Positions 26,583 through 35,887 of a DNA stretch of 64,000 nucleotides are shown here, in pieces. Below the pieces are notes generated by a model that was not told where the DNA came from, did no database searches, and was given only the letters and a program-made list of their open reading frames with translations. Positions within the stretch are counted from its first letter, which is position 1; each line of letters begins with the position of its first letter. A program made the translations under genes and the position numbers. Origin of the DNA: Brevibacterium yomogidense (GTDB lineage: Bacteria > Actinomycetota > Actinomycetes > Actinomycetales > Brevibacteriaceae). Where the stretch lies: the NCBI RefSeq assembly GCF_016107685.1, contig NZ_JABASY010000001.1:28187-92186 (forward strand), read 5' to 3'.

Positions 26583-26644
26583 GGTCAGTACAGCGGTTCG
26601 CTGTGGTCAGTACAGCATCAGTACAGCGCTGTGCGGTCAGTACA
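26583..26644. repeat. Four GGTCAGTACA repeats
   Basis: GGTCAGTACA occurs at 26583-26592, 26605-26614 and 26635-26644, and ATCAGTACA at 26617-26625. The last copy overlaps the stop of the deacetylase gene. Spacing is irregular (22, about 12 and 18 bp). Confidence 0.7.
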
Positions 26645-27539
26645 TGGGTGGGCGCGCGTCCCCGTCGAACGGGTAGCGCGCACGGAAGTCGTCCGCGATC
26701 TCACCCATCGTCACCCACTCCACACCCTCGTGCCCACCGATGTACTCGATGAGCCGCTCCAGCATGAGCAGCACCTGCGGACGGCCCGCCACGTCCGGGT
26801 GGATCGTGATCGGGAAGATCCCGTAATCCAGCTCCCGGTACACCCAATCGAACTGGTCCTTCCACAGCTGCTCGATGTCCCGCGGATTCACGAAACCGTG
26901 CGAGTTCGCACTCGCCTTGATGAACATCATGGGCGGCAGATCATCGACATACCAGTTCGCCGCTATCTCGACCATGTCGATCGACTCCCCGAACTCCAGC
27001 GGCTTCATCCACGCCGCCGCATCCTTCGAATAGTCGATATTCGTCCACGTCTCACCCAACCGCACGTAGTACGGGATGAAATCCGCGTGCGACTGGGAAT
27101 GGTCGTAATCGAAGCCGAACTCCTGCAGCAGGGCGGCGGTACGCGGCGACATCTCCCACCACGGCGCCACGTACCCGCGCGGAGCGGTGCCCGTCGCCTT
27201 CGACAGCACCTCGACGGAACGCTCCAGCACGTCACGCTCCTGCTGCTCCGTCATGTCCTTCGGGTTCTCGTGCGAATACCCGTGCGCGCCCACCTCGTGG
27301 CCCGCATCGACGATCATCTTCAACTGGTCCGGGAACGTCTCCGCCGAATGCCCGGGCGTGAACCACGTCGCCTTGATGCCTTCCCGCTGGAACATCTTCA
27401 ACAGCCGGGGCACACCCAGCTCTCCCGCGTAGATGCCCCGCTGGATGTCATTGATCGAGTCCTGGCCGCCATAGGAACCCAGCCAGCCGCCCACAGCGTC
27501 GATGTCCACACCGAACGACGCGAGAATCTTCTTCCCCAC
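26637..27539 (-). CDS. Polysaccharide deacetylase-family (NodB-fold) protein
   Basis: 300 aa. The first metal/base Asp is in [11 protein letters not shown]. The H-x3-H pair is in [14 protein letters not shown] and the later [12 protein letters not shown] provides motif 3. There is no signal peptide, so it is probably cytoplasmic and may act on a small molecule (cyclic imide/allantoinase-like PuuE branch) rather than cell-wall sugar. GTG 27539 is chosen because GAGAGGAG lies 7 nt upstream; GTG 27560 lacks such support. It is divergent from a MarR gene, its likely regulator. Confidence 0.82.
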   Translation of the reverse strand: MGKKILASFGVDIDAVGGWLGSYGGQDSINDIQRGIYAGELGVPRLLKMFQREGIKATWFTPGHSAETFPDQLKMIVDAGHEVGAHGYSHENPKDMTEQQERDVLERSVEVLSKATGTAPRGYVAPWWEMSPRTAALLQEFGFDYDHSQSHADFIPYYVRLGETWTNIDYSKDAAAWMKPLEFGESIDMVEIAANWYVDDLPPMMFIKASANSHGFVNPRDIEQLWKDQFDWVYRELDYGIFPITIHPDVAGRPQVLLMLERLIEYIGGHEGVEWVTMGEIADDFRARYPFDGDARPPMY

Positions 27540-27691
27540 GATCGCACTCCTCTCAGTCACCGATCACCTGCCCCGAGGGCCACCTCATCCGCCCCGAGGG
27601 GTCACCCTCACGCTACGCCGCGGCACACCCGAGCCCCAGACCCTCTCGCCAGATGAGCGTTGCCGACGCCACTTTCCGTGTCAAGCGATTG

Positions 27692-27697
27692 CTACCA
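27692..27697 (+). promoter_or_regulatory. -10 box, probably leaderless marR promoter
   Basis: TACCAT ends 8 nt before ATG 27706, with no Shine-Dalgarno sequence in between. Confidence 0.35.
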
Positions 27698-27705
27698 TCG
27701 GGTAC

Positions 27706-28281
27706 ATGGAGAATCGCGACGAGGCCCAGACCTCCAGTGAGGCCCGGGCCTCCCGTGGGGACCAGACCGCCGACGGGGACCAGACCTCCGAGGAGGCCGA
27801 GACCCACGACGAGGCCCGATGGCTCTCCCCGGAGGAATCGGCGACCTGGCTGTCCGTCTGGACGATGACCGTGTGGCTGCCGACCCGGCTGGACGCTCAG
27901 CTGCGGGAGGATTCGGGGCTGAGCCTCGTCGAGTACCACTCGCTCTCCCAGATCGACATGAGCCCGGAGCGCACTCTGCGGCTCAGCGAGCTGGCGGCCG
28001 TCACGAACATGACGCTCTCCCACCTGTCGCGCGTGGTGTCGCGGCTCGAGGACGCGGACCTGCTGCGCCGCGAACCCGACCCTGAGGACGGCCGCTACAC
28101 GCTGGCGATCCTCACCGACGCCGGTCACGATCGGGTCGTCGCCGCCGCCCCGGGACACGTGGAAGCAGTCCGGAAGTACGTCTTCGACGGCTTGAGCGAC
28201 GAGCAGAAGGCCGCGCTGGGCGACGCCATGGGCCCCATCGTCGAGGCGCTGGTCCCCACGCGCATCGCCCGCCGCATCTGA
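27706..28281 (+). CDS. MarR-family transcriptional regulator
   Basis: 191 aa. A ~45-residue acidic, repeat-like N-terminus (DQTADGDQTSEEAE) precedes the MarR domain. That domain has LRLSELAAVTNMTLSHLSRVVSRLEDADLLRREPD as the winged helix-turn-helix and EDGRYTLAILTDAG as the wing; the D-x-R wing motif is present. It binds DNA as a dimer and senses small ligands. Divergent from the deacetylase gene. The N-terminal extension is longer than usual for the family. Confidence 0.9.
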   Translation: MENRDEAQTSSEARASRGDQTADGDQTSEEAETHDEARWLSPEESATWLSVWTMTVWLPTRLDAQLREDSGLSLVEYHSLSQIDMSPERTLRLSELAAVTNMTLSHLSRVVSRLEDADLLRREPDPEDGRYTLAILTDAGHDRVVAAAPGHVEAVRKYVFDGLSDEQKAALGDAMGPIVEALVPTRIARRI

Positions 28282-28284
28282 CTC

Positions 28285-29133
28285 TTACGACTGGCCCTTG
28301 GCCGCCTTCCGCGCCGCCAGCTGCTCCATCCGCTTCTGCACGGCGAGCTTCTGCTCCTCCGTGCCCCGGAGTTCGCGCAGCGCCTGCTGCTCGGCCACGA
28401 GCCCTTCGCGCATCGTCGCGGAATCAGCCATGTCGACCAGCTTCTTCGCCCACACCAGAGCGGATCGCGACTTGTCCGCGATCTGCTCCGCGAGCGCGTG
28501 GGCGGTGGCGACGGGGTCCTCGGCCAGCTCGTCGACGAGCCCCCATGCGAGCCCCTGCTCACCGGAGATCGTGTCCGCCGTGAAGATGAGGCGCTTCGCC
28601 TTGGACGGGCCGATGAGCCGCGGCAGCAGCTGGGTGCCCATCATGTCCGGGATGATGCCCCACGCCAGCTCCATCGCGGACAGCTTGGCGTCGGCAGTGC
28701 TGATGCGGATGTCTGCTCCCAGCGCGAACTGGAACCCGCCTCCCAGGGCGGGTCCGTGGATCGCAGCGATGACGGGGACGGCCACCTGCGACCAGATCTC
28801 CACGGCCTGCTGTGCCAGCGCCTCGGCGTCGCCGGGGATGTCCAGCGGCGATCCGGCCATCGTCCCTTCGACGATGCGCTTGAACTCGCCCATGTCCAGC
28901 CCCGCGCAGAAGGCCCTGCCCTCTCCGCGCATGACGACGGCGTTCACGCTCGTGTCGGCCGACAGCTGCTGTCCGGCCTCCAGCAGGTCGTAGAACATGT
29001 CCGGGGTGATCGAGTTGAGCGAGTCCGGGCGGTCGAGCACGACGTGTGCGATGGCCCCGAACCTCTCCACACGCACGGTGCCGTGCTGCATCGACGCGGT
29101 GGAATCGGGTGTGCCGGCGGCGGTGTCTGTCAT
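28285..29133 (-). CDS. Enoyl-CoA hydratase/isomerase-family protein
   Basis: 282 aa crotonase fold. GRAFCAGLDMGEF and AIHGPALGGGFQFALGADIRI supply the oxyanion-hole glycines. The ELAWGIIPDMMG segment has Glu then Asp in the catalytic region, more like a delta-isomerase or a divergent crotonase than a classical hydratase with two Glu. AGGGAGA precedes ATG 29133; the in-frame extension to 29202 is not conserved. The spacer upstream contains GAACGATCGAG (29181-29191), a partial match to the operator seen at 37326 and 43630. Confidence 0.88.
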   Translation of the reverse strand: MTDTAAGTPDSTASMQHGTVRVERFGAIAHVVLDRPDSLNSITPDMFYDLLEAGQQLSADTSVNAVVMRGEGRAFCAGLDMGEFKRIVEGTMAGSPLDIPGDAEALAQQAVEIWSQVAVPVIAAIHGPALGGGFQFALGADIRISTADAKLSAMELAWGIIPDMMGTQLLPRLIGPSKAKRLIFTADTISGEQGLAWGLVDELAEDPVATAHALAEQIADKSRSALVWAKKLVDMADSATMREGLVAEQQALRELRGTEEQKLAVQKRMEQLAARKAAKGQS

Positions 29134-29357
29134 GTCTCTCCCTTGGGTCGAGCGCGCAGGACCGATGCCTACGCCTGAACGAACGATCGAGTCCCGGCTC
29201 ACATTACCCGGCCCCGTGTTCCGGGCTTGGCACAGAATGCCCGCCCCGGCCTCGGCGAGGTGTGGTTCGATAGGAGCACAGTCTCATCCGCACCGGGTCC
29301 GGTTTCCGCTCGAACCAGACCGCACGTCCGGCCCGCACGCACCTCCAGGGAGTCCCC

Positions 29358-30107
29358 ATGAGCCAGCAGCAGCCCTTCGGCTCCGGCCCGTACACCAGCG
29401 GCCGTGGCGCCGGCCCTCATGGCACCGTCCACTACGGCGCACAGACGGGTGGGTCGCCGGCCGGTGGGTCGCAGTCGGGAGGGTCGCAGGGCGGGGCCAG
29501 GCCCGGCGCACCGCATCAGCACGGGTCGTCGCAACACGCGTCGTCACAGCGCGGGTCGTCGCAGCGCATCCCGCAGCCGGCCGCCGCGCCGACGCGGACG
29601 ATGCCCTCCGGTCCGCAGACGACGTACGGTCCGGCCGCTCACCCGCAGATCGTGCGCGCCCAGGCCGCCCACGCCTACGACAGCCGATCCGCACCCTCCG
29701 CATATGCGATGGCCCCCGCGGGTCACGGGTACGCGCCCTATGCGACACCGCCCAAGTCGTTCGTCACGACCTGGCTGCTGTCCCTCTTCCTGGGCGGCTG
29801 GGGCGTCGACCGGTTCTACCTGGGCCATGCGGGGCTCGGGATCGTCAAGCTCCTGACGGGCGGGGGCTTCGGCATCTGGGCGCTCATCGACCTCATCCTG
29901 GTCCTGGCCGGCAGCATGCGGGACGCCCAGGGGCGCCCGCTCGCCGGCTACGAGCAGAACAAGTCGATGGCGATCTGGGTGACGGTCGGCATCATCGTCG
30001 TCGAGTTCGTGCTGATCATCGTCGTCTACGTCGTGCTCTTCGCCGCGGTCGCCGCGATGTTCACGGCCTTCCTCGCCCTGATCGGCGCCACGGCGTCTGT
30101 GAGCTGA
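29358..30107 (+). CDS. TM2-domain membrane protein with low-complexity N-terminus
   Basis: 249 aa. Residues 1-130 are Gly/Ser/Gln/Pro-rich and repetitive (units such as GGSQ and HGSSQ), probably disordered and cytoplasmic. The TM2 domain follows: SLFLGGWGVDRFYLGHAGLGIVK then GGFGIWALIDLILVL, with the D-R-F-Y motif between two helices. A further hydrophobic pair (IWVTVGIIVVEFVLIIVVYVVLF) lies at the end. The function of TM2 proteins in bacteria is unknown. AGGGAG is upstream of ATG 29358. Confidence 0.88.
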   Translation: MSQQQPFGSGPYTSGRGAGPHGTVHYGAQTGGSPAGGSQSGGSQGGARPGAPHQHGSSQHASSQRGSSQRIPQPAAAPTRTMPSGPQTTYGPAAHPQIVRAQAAHAYDSRSAPSAYAMAPAGHGYAPYATPPKSFVTTWLLSLFLGGWGVDRFYLGHAGLGIVKLLTGGGFGIWALIDLILVLAGSMRDAQGRPLAGYEQNKSMAIWVTVGIIVVEFVLIIVVYVVLFAAVAAMFTAFLALIGATASVS

Positions 30108-30114
30108 GCGCCCC

Positions 30115-30870
30115 TCACCCCACCAGGGCGATGAGGCCTCGCACCAGCGCGCTGAGCGCTCCCGCCCCGGCCAGCGCGATCGCGATGCGGCGTGCCAGGT
30201 CCGGGCTCACGCGCCGGGACAGCAGCCCGCCCAGTCGGATGCCCGCGATGACCGCCACGATGATCGCCCCGAAGAGCCCCACGGGCGGCAGCTGGTCGAC
30301 GGTCGTCGCCCCGGTGAACAGTTTCGCGAGCACGGAGGTGAGGCCGAACATCATGAAGGTGGGCTGCATCGTCGCCGCGAAGTTCCGCTGCGGCCAGCGC
30401 GCGAACTGCCCGTACATGACCATGGCCGGCGCCGCCACGCCCGAGGCGGTATTCAGGAACCCTCCCACCGCACCCGCCGCTGCGGTGAGCACCGGCAGTC
30501 CCCGGCCGGTCACGTGGGGGACGCGGGGCATGGTGAAGGTGAGGACGAGTGCGACGAGCACCACGGAGCCGATGACGACGTTGAGCCACCCGGCGGACAG
30601 CTCGCGCACCAGGAGCGCGCCCGGAAGCGCACCCACCACCCCCACGGACGCGAACAGGCCCCAGCGCTTCCAGTCGACGTCCTTGAGCACGGCGAACATG
30701 ATGAGGAACCCGGAGCAGACCGTCGTCGAATTCGCGACGAACACGCCCAGCTGCGGCCCCATCGCCAGGGCGAGGCAGGGCGCGACGACCAGGCCGACCC
30801 CCGTGCCGGACAGCCGCTGCAGCGTCGCCCCGACCACGACGGCGATCACCGCGATCGCGTAGATCCCCAT
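30115..30870 (-). CDS. TauE/SafE-family permease
   Basis: 251 aa with about eight hydrophobic segments. SGTGVGLVVAPCLAL and VANSTTVCSGFLIMF near the start, then the repeated-half NTASGVAAPAMVMYG, are typical of the TSUP (DUF81) family. These proteins export sulfite, sulfonates or other organic anions. ATG 30870 is preferred because GGAG is 7 nt upstream. It is convergent with the TM2 gene (7-bp gap) and divergent from the hydrolase at 30933. Confidence 0.87.
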   Translation of the reverse strand: MGIYAIAVIAVVVGATLQRLSGTGVGLVVAPCLALAMGPQLGVFVANSTTVCSGFLIMFAVLKDVDWKRWGLFASVGVVGALPGALLVRELSAGWLNVVIGSVVLVALVLTFTMPRVPHVTGRGLPVLTAAAGAVGGFLNTASGVAAPAMVMYGQFARWPQRNFAATMQPTFMMFGLTSVLAKLFTGATTVDQLPPVGLFGAIIVAVIAGIRLGGLLSRRVSPDLARRIAIALAGAGALSALVRGLIALVG

Positions 30871-30932
30871 CTCCACACTCCGAGCCTAGACCCCGCCTGG
30901 ACCTCCGCCGTCGGCTGTGGTCGGATGGTGGC

Positions 30933-31511
30933 ATGAGCCACATCGTCTTCTTCCATTCCGCGGTCGGCCTGGACGACGGGGTCCATGCGATGGCGCAGAC
31001 CCTGCGCGACGCCGGCCACACGGTCACGACGCCCGACTACTACGACGGCCGCACGTTCGACTCCGCGGAGGAAGGGGTCGCGCACCGCGACGAGGTGGGT
31101 TTCCGCACCCTCGTCGACCGCGTGAATGAGGCCGTCGACGGCATCGACGGCCCGTTCGTCGCGGCGGGGATCTCGCTGGGATCCGCGATGGCGCAGCGGC
31201 TGGGGAAGAAGGACCCCCGCACCCGGGCCGCGCTGCTCCTGCACGCCGGTGGCGAAGCGAAGCCCGTCGACTGGCCCACCGCCTGCGCCCTCCAGATGCA
31301 CTACGGGGTCGACGACCCGTGGATCGACGCCGGCATGCCCGAGGTGCTCCTCCAGTCCGCGGCCCGTGCCGGCGCCCGCACGGAGCACTTCCTCTACCCG
31401 GGCGCCCAGCACCTCTTCGCCGACCCCACGAAGCCGGACTACGTGAAGGAGTCGGCCGACCTGCTGTGGAACCGGGTGCTGGGACTGCTGGACGACCTCG
31501 GCGACGGGTGA
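30933..31511 (+). CDS. Dienelactone hydrolase-family protein
   Basis: 192 aa alpha/beta hydrolase. The start SHIVFFHSAVGLDDGV fits the DLH family. The nucleophile elbow is GISLGS, with Ser instead of the Cys found in true dienelactone hydrolases. The triad is probably completed by Asp in GVDDPW and His in GAQHLF. It is shorter than classical DLH (~235 aa). It probably cleaves a small ester or lactone. It is a single-gene unit upstream of the ole cluster, with no sign of co-transcription (a 350-bp spacer follows). Confidence 0.85.
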   Translation: MSHIVFFHSAVGLDDGVHAMAQTLRDAGHTVTTPDYYDGRTFDSAEEGVAHRDEVGFRTLVDRVNEAVDGIDGPFVAAGISLGSAMAQRLGKKDPRTRAALLLHAGGEAKPVDWPTACALQMHYGVDDPWIDAGMPEVLLQSAARAGARTEHFLYPGAQHLFADPTKPDYVKESADLLWNRVLGLLDDLGDG

Positions 31512-31860
31512 TTCCGGGCCGGCCACCGACCGGCACCGCCCCCGGAAAGGCGACTCGGTCACACCTGAGCGCCTCCTGGGTTTCGGTTCGGAGGTTCGAT
31601 ACTAAGATGTATCCGGACTCCTGCAATGCTCCAGCGGCCCACGCACGTGCACCACGGTGCTCACGCTCCCCCGCGCGTGCCCGCTCCAGCGCTGTCGAAG
31701 TCCTCGGGAACATTCCTCGTCGGCCGTCTCACTGACCGTCGCGGGATGCGTCCGCAGTCGTCGGCCCCCACTACCGGCCGGACCGACGAAGCGCGTCGCG
31801 CTCTGCTCACGACCGCGCACCGCAGACAGAACAGACACGGAACGGACCCTCTTGAACGGC
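31512..31860 (+). other. Long untranslated leader upstream of oleA
   Basis: About 350 bp without a convincing gene. An AT-richer promoter-like patch (GGTTCGATACTAAGATG, about 31590-31606) is followed by ~250 nt before the OleA start. Several GC-rich stems are possible. I recognise no known riboswitch class. Confidence 0.4.
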
Positions 31861-32895
31861 ATGAACCAGATGAATGGCAACACGACTTTCCGGCACCAGA
31901 ACGTCGCACTCCTGGGGATCGCGGAAGCCGTCGCCCCTGTCGAGGTCACCTCCGACGAACTGGACGGCGAACTGGGCGACGTGCTCCAGGAGCTGGGTCT
32001 GCCGACCGGCCTGTTCCAGCGCGTGGCGGGCGTGGAGGCCCGCCGGCAGTGGGACACCCCGGACGGATTCATCACCGGCAGCGCCGACGCCGGCCGCACC
32101 GCACTGGAGAAGGCCGGCATCGAGCGTGAGCAGATCGGCCTCATGATCAACGGCTCCGTGTCGCGGAAGTCGATGGAGCCGTCCGTCGCGGTGTCCGTCC
32201 ACAACGAGCTGGGCCTGGGCACCCACGCCATGAACTTCGACATCACGAACGCGTGCCTGGGCTTCGTCAACGGCATGACGATGGCGGCGACGATGATCGA
32301 CTCCGGTCAGATCGAGTACGCGCTGGTCGTCGCGGCGGAGGAGACGTCGCAGCTGCGGAAGAACACGGTGAAGCACCTGCACCGCGACGGCATCACCCGC
32401 GCAGAGTACCTCGAGGAGTTCGCGTCGCTGACGCTGGGATCCGGCGCCGCCGCCGCAGTGCTGGGCCCGGCGGACCGCCACCCGGAGGGCCACCGCATCA
32501 AGGGCGGCGTCACCCGCGCGGCCACGTGGAACCACGAACTGTGCGTGGGCGGCTGGGACGGCATGTACACGGATTCCCGCGCGCTCATGGAGAACGGGAT
32601 CGGCCTGGTCGTCGACGCGTGGGGTGAGGCGGCGCAGGACGGCTGGGACTGGCGGGACATGACCAGCTACGTCACCCACCAGGTGTCCTCGAGCCACACG
32701 AACGCCCTGCTCAAGGCGATGAGCCTGCCGGCCGACCGCGTCCCCACGACCTTCCCGACCCTGGGCAACGTGGGGCCTGCGGCCCTGCCCATCACCCTGG
32801 CCCGCGAGGCGGAGACCCTGTCGAAGGGCGACCGCGTCCTCACGGTGGGTGTGGGCAGCGGCCTCAACGCCGCCCTCACCGAGATCGAGTGGTGA
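31861..32895 (+). CDS. oleA: OleA: acyl-CoA head-to-head condensing enzyme
   Basis: 344 aa thiolase-fold protein of the KAS III/OleA type. Cys132 (ITNACLGF), His273 (VTHQVSSSH), Asn303 (LGNVGPA) and Glu106 (KSMEPSVA) reproduce the spacing of Cys143, His285, Asn315 and Glu117 in Xanthomonas OleA. It joins two fatty acyl-CoAs without decarboxylation to a 2-alkyl-3-ketoacid, the first step of long-chain olefin synthesis. Start ATG 31861 is likely; TTG 31852 and ATG 31870 are alternatives, and the Shine-Dalgarno sequence is weak. oleBC follows 7 bp after the stop. Confidence 0.92.
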   Translation: MNQMNGNTTFRHQNVALLGIAEAVAPVEVTSDELDGELGDVLQELGLPTGLFQRVAGVEARRQWDTPDGFITGSADAGRTALEKAGIEREQIGLMINGSVSRKSMEPSVAVSVHNELGLGTHAMNFDITNACLGFVNGMTMAATMIDSGQIEYALVVAAEETSQLRKNTVKHLHRDGITRAEYLEEFASLTLGSGAAAAVLGPADRHPEGHRIKGGVTRAATWNHELCVGGWDGMYTDSRALMENGIGLVVDAWGEAAQDGWDWRDMTSYVTHQVSSSHTNALLKAMSLPADRVPTTFPTLGNVGPAALPITLAREAETLSKGDRVLTVGVGSGLNAALTEIEW

Positions 32896-32902
32896 GCACC
32901 CC

Positions 32903-35887
32903 GTGAACCCCCGCCTGCCCGGCCTCCCGAACCCCCGCCCCTTCCCCAGCGCGGTCGTCTCCGATGCCCGTGCAGGCATCCCGGCCGCACCCGCGCAGCT
33001 GCCGCACGAGGCGGTGGGCGCAACGTTGGACGGCTTCGACCCCGCGTGGTCGCGGTTGGTCACCGTCGACACGCTGGACGGTCCGCGCACCTTCCACGTC
33101 CTCGACACGGGCCCGGTCATGGCTGCGGCCGGCACCGCGCCGGTCGGCACGATCGTCGCGGCCCACGGCAACCCCACCTGGTCCTACATGTGGCGTCACC
33201 TGGCCGCGGAGGGGCTCACCCGGGGCTGGCGCGTCATCGCCGTCGACCATCTGGACATGGGCTTCTCGGAGCGTCTCCCCCACGCCCGCGCACCTCGGCC
33301 GTCCGATCCCGGCATCCGCCGCATCGCGGACCGAGTCGCGGACTTCGACGCCGTCGTCACGACGCTGCTGGCGGAAGGCCCCACCGCCGAGGCCGCACCC
33401 GCCACCCAGCCGACCGGCACCCCGGACGCGGTTGGCGCCTCGGCCACAGCCGGCGCCCCCGCCCACCCGGTCGTGACGATCGGGCACGACTGGGGCGGGG
33501 TCATATCACTCACGTGGGCGTCCCGGAACCAGGATCGCGTCGCCGCGGCGGTCACGCTCAACACGGCCGTGCACGTCGCGGAGGGCGATTCCCTCCCCGC
33601 ATCCCTGCAGACCGCGCTGGCGGGACCCATGCTGCCGATGTCGACGGTCCACACGGACCTGTTCCTGCGCGTGACCCTGTCGCTCGCGAAGGACAAGCTC
33701 ACCCCCGCCGCCGAGGCCGGATACCGCGCTCCCTACCGCTCAGCCTCCCGGCGCGGCGGGATCGGCGGGTTCGTCGCGGACATCCCGTTCCCGGACACCC
33801 ACCCGTCGTACTCGGAGCTGCAGCAGCTGGGCGAGGACATCGCGGGCTTCGAGAAGCCCGCCCTCATCGTGTGGGGCCCCAAGGACCCCGTGTTCCTCGA
33901 GCGGTTCCTGCGTGATCTGCGGCAGCGTCTGCCGCAGGCGGACGTGCACCGCTTCGAGAAGTCCGGCCACATGCTGAGTGAGCAGGAGGACATGCACGGC
34001 ACGGTCCTCGACTGGCTCGACCAGAAGTTCCCCGGCGGCACGATCCCGACGAACGACCCGGCGACCACGGACGGCACGGCCCCGGCCGCCACCGGCGGCG
34101 AGCCGACAGCCGGAGCCGCCGCACCTGCTGACCCGACCACCTCCTCGGCCGCCGTACCTGCGGGGCCGGCCACGGCCTCGGCGACGGGTTCCCCCCGCTA
34201 CATGTTCACGGCCCTCGAGGAGAACGCCACCTCCGGCGCTCTGGCCAGCGTCGACATGTCGCAGGACCCCGTCGCGAAGCTCACGTGGCGTGAGGTGAAC
34301 GACCGGGTACGCGCGATCGCGGAGGGCCTGCACGACCTAGGCCTCAAGCAGGGCGACCGGGTGTCGATGCTGGTGCCCCCGGGCAACGACCTCACGACCG
34401 TCCTCTACGCAGTGCTGCGCGCCGGCGGTATCGCCGTCGTCGCGGACGCCGGGCTGGGGCCGCAGGGCATGACCCGCGCGGTGAAGTCCGCGGACCCGCA
34501 GTGGATCATCGGCGCGGTGCCTGGCCTCACACTGTCGCGCCTCGCGGGCTGGCCGGGCCGCCGGATCAGCGTCGACGCGCTGGGTGGTGCGCAGAAGCGG
34601 CTCCTGAACGTGGAGACGAGCATCGCGGACCTCGTGGCGGACGGGACGCCAGCCGCGGCCTCGGGCACGGTCGTCTCACCGGACCGCGTCCCGCTGCCCG
34701 ACCCGGATGCGGACGCGGCGATCCTCTTCACCTCCGGCTCGACCGGGCCGGCGAAGGGCGTGCGGTACACGCATGCCCGGCTCGCCGCGCTCATGGGCGT
34801 GCTGCGGGACTTCTTCCAGGTGCGCCCCGGCACCTCGCTGGTGGCCGGCTTCGCGCCGTTCGCCCTGCTGGGCCCCGGCATCTCGACCGTGTCGATCACC
34901 CCGGACATGGAGGTGACGAAACCGCGCACCCTCACCGCGACCGCACTCGCGGAATCAGTGGTCGACGGAGAGGCGACGATGATCTTCGCGTCGCCGGCGG
35001 CGTACCACAATGTCGTCGCGACCTCGGGCGATCTCACGGCTGCGCAGCGGGATGCCTTCACCCGCATCACGCTCGTCCTGTCCGCAGGGGCCCCTGTCCC
35101 ACTGGCGCTCATGGACGACCTCGCGGGACTCTTCCCGAACGCCGCGATCCGCTCCCCCTACGGCATGACCGAAGGGCTGCTGCTCACAGACATCGAACGG
35201 GTGGAGGTCGCGGACGCGCTGGCGAACAGCGACGGCGACCTGGGTGTGTGCGTGGGTCGGCCCGTCGACGGCGTGCGCGTCGCGCTGGCTCCGATCGGGG
35301 ACCACGGGGAACCGTCGGACACTCTGCTCGAAGGGGAGGCCGCCCGCGGCATCCTGGGCGAGTTCGTCGTCCACGCAGCACATTCGAAGGCGGGCTACGA
35401 CCGGCTGTGGAAGACCGACCGGGAAGCCGCGCGTGACACGGTCGACGGGCTGCTGTGGCACCGCACGAACGACATCGGGCACATCGACCGGGAGGGCCGG
35501 GTGTGGCTCGAGGGCCGCGTCCAGCACCTCATCACCCCTCCCACGGGGCCCCTGGGTCCGGGCGGGCCCGAGGCCGTCGTCGACACCCTGCCCCACGTCT
35601 ACCGCTCCGCTGCGGTGGGCGTGGGACCGGCAGGCACGCAGGCGCTCGTCATCGTCGTGGAGCCCACGGCGGACGTCGCCGCGAAAGTCGCGAACGGTCC
35701 GGCACCGCTGAGCCTCAGCTCGATGGTGCGTGAGATCGTCGCGGAGCGCACCGGCGAGGACGTCGCCGCGGTGCTCGTCTCCACGACGTTCCCCACGGAC
35801 ATCCGCCACAACTCGAAGATCGACCGGCCGCGCCTGGCCCGCTGGGCGGAGCGCGTGCTCGCCGGTGGGAAGGTGGGCACACCGTGA
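32903..35887 (+). CDS. oleBC: OleBC fusion: beta-lactone decarboxylase + beta-lactone synthetase
   Basis: 994 aa. Residues ~1-380 are the OleB alpha/beta hydrolase: HGNPTWSYMWR, nucleophile Asp196 in GHDWGG and His in SGHMLSEQ. An Ala/Thr/Pro-rich linker (~385-430) leads to OleC. OleC is an AMP-binding enzyme with LFTSGSTGPAKGVRYTH, SPYGMTEGLLL and the C-terminal Lys in HNSKIDRPR. OleC turns the 2-alkyl-3-hydroxyacid into a beta-lactone; OleB releases CO2 and the cis-olefin. Fusion of the last two steps is known in actinobacteria. An extra Ala-rich insertion (~160-187) lies just before the nucleophile. GTG 32903 start; stop overlaps oleD. Confidence 0.92.
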   Translation: MNPRLPGLPNPRPFPSAVVSDARAGIPAAPAQLPHEAVGATLDGFDPAWSRLVTVDTLDGPRTFHVLDTGPVMAAAGTAPVGTIVAAHGNPTWSYMWRHLAAEGLTRGWRVIAVDHLDMGFSERLPHARAPRPSDPGIRRIADRVADFDAVVTTLLAEGPTAEAAPATQPTGTPDAVGASATAGAPAHPVVTIGHDWGGVISLTWASRNQDRVAAAVTLNTAVHVAEGDSLPASLQTALAGPMLPMSTVHTDLFLRVTLSLAKDKLTPAAEAGYRAPYRSASRRGGIGGFVADIPFPDTHPSYSELQQLGEDIAGFEKPALIVWGPKDPVFLERFLRDLRQRLPQADVHRFEKSGHMLSEQEDMHGTVLDWLDQKFPGGTIPTNDPATTDGTAPAATGGEPTAGAAAPADPTTSSAAVPAGPATASATGSPRYMFTALEENATSGALASVDMSQDPVAKLTWREVNDRVRAIAEGLHDLGLKQGDRVSMLVPPGNDLTTVLYAVLRAGGIAVVADAGLGPQGMTRAVKSADPQWIIGAVPGLTLSRLAGWPGRRISVDALGGAQKRLLNVETSIADLVADGTPAAASGTVVSPDRVPLPDPDADAAILFTSGSTGPAKGVRYTHARLAALMGVLRDFFQVRPGTSLVAGFAPFALLGPGISTVSITPDMEVTKPRTLTATALAESVVDGEATMIFASPAAYHNVVATSGDLTAAQRDAFTRITLVLSAGAPVPLALMDDLAGLFPNAAIRSPYGMTEGLLLTDIERVEVADALANSDGDLGVCVGRPVDGVRVALAPIGDHGEPSDTLLEGEAARGILGEFVVHAAHSKAGYDRLWKTDREAARDTVDGLLWHRTNDIGHIDREGRVWLEGRVQHLITPPTGPLGPGGPEAVVDTLPHVYRSAAVGVGPAGTQALVIVVEPTADVAAKVANGPAPLSLSSMVREIVAERTGEDVAAVLVSTTFPTDIRHNSKIDRPRLARWAERVLAGGKVGTP

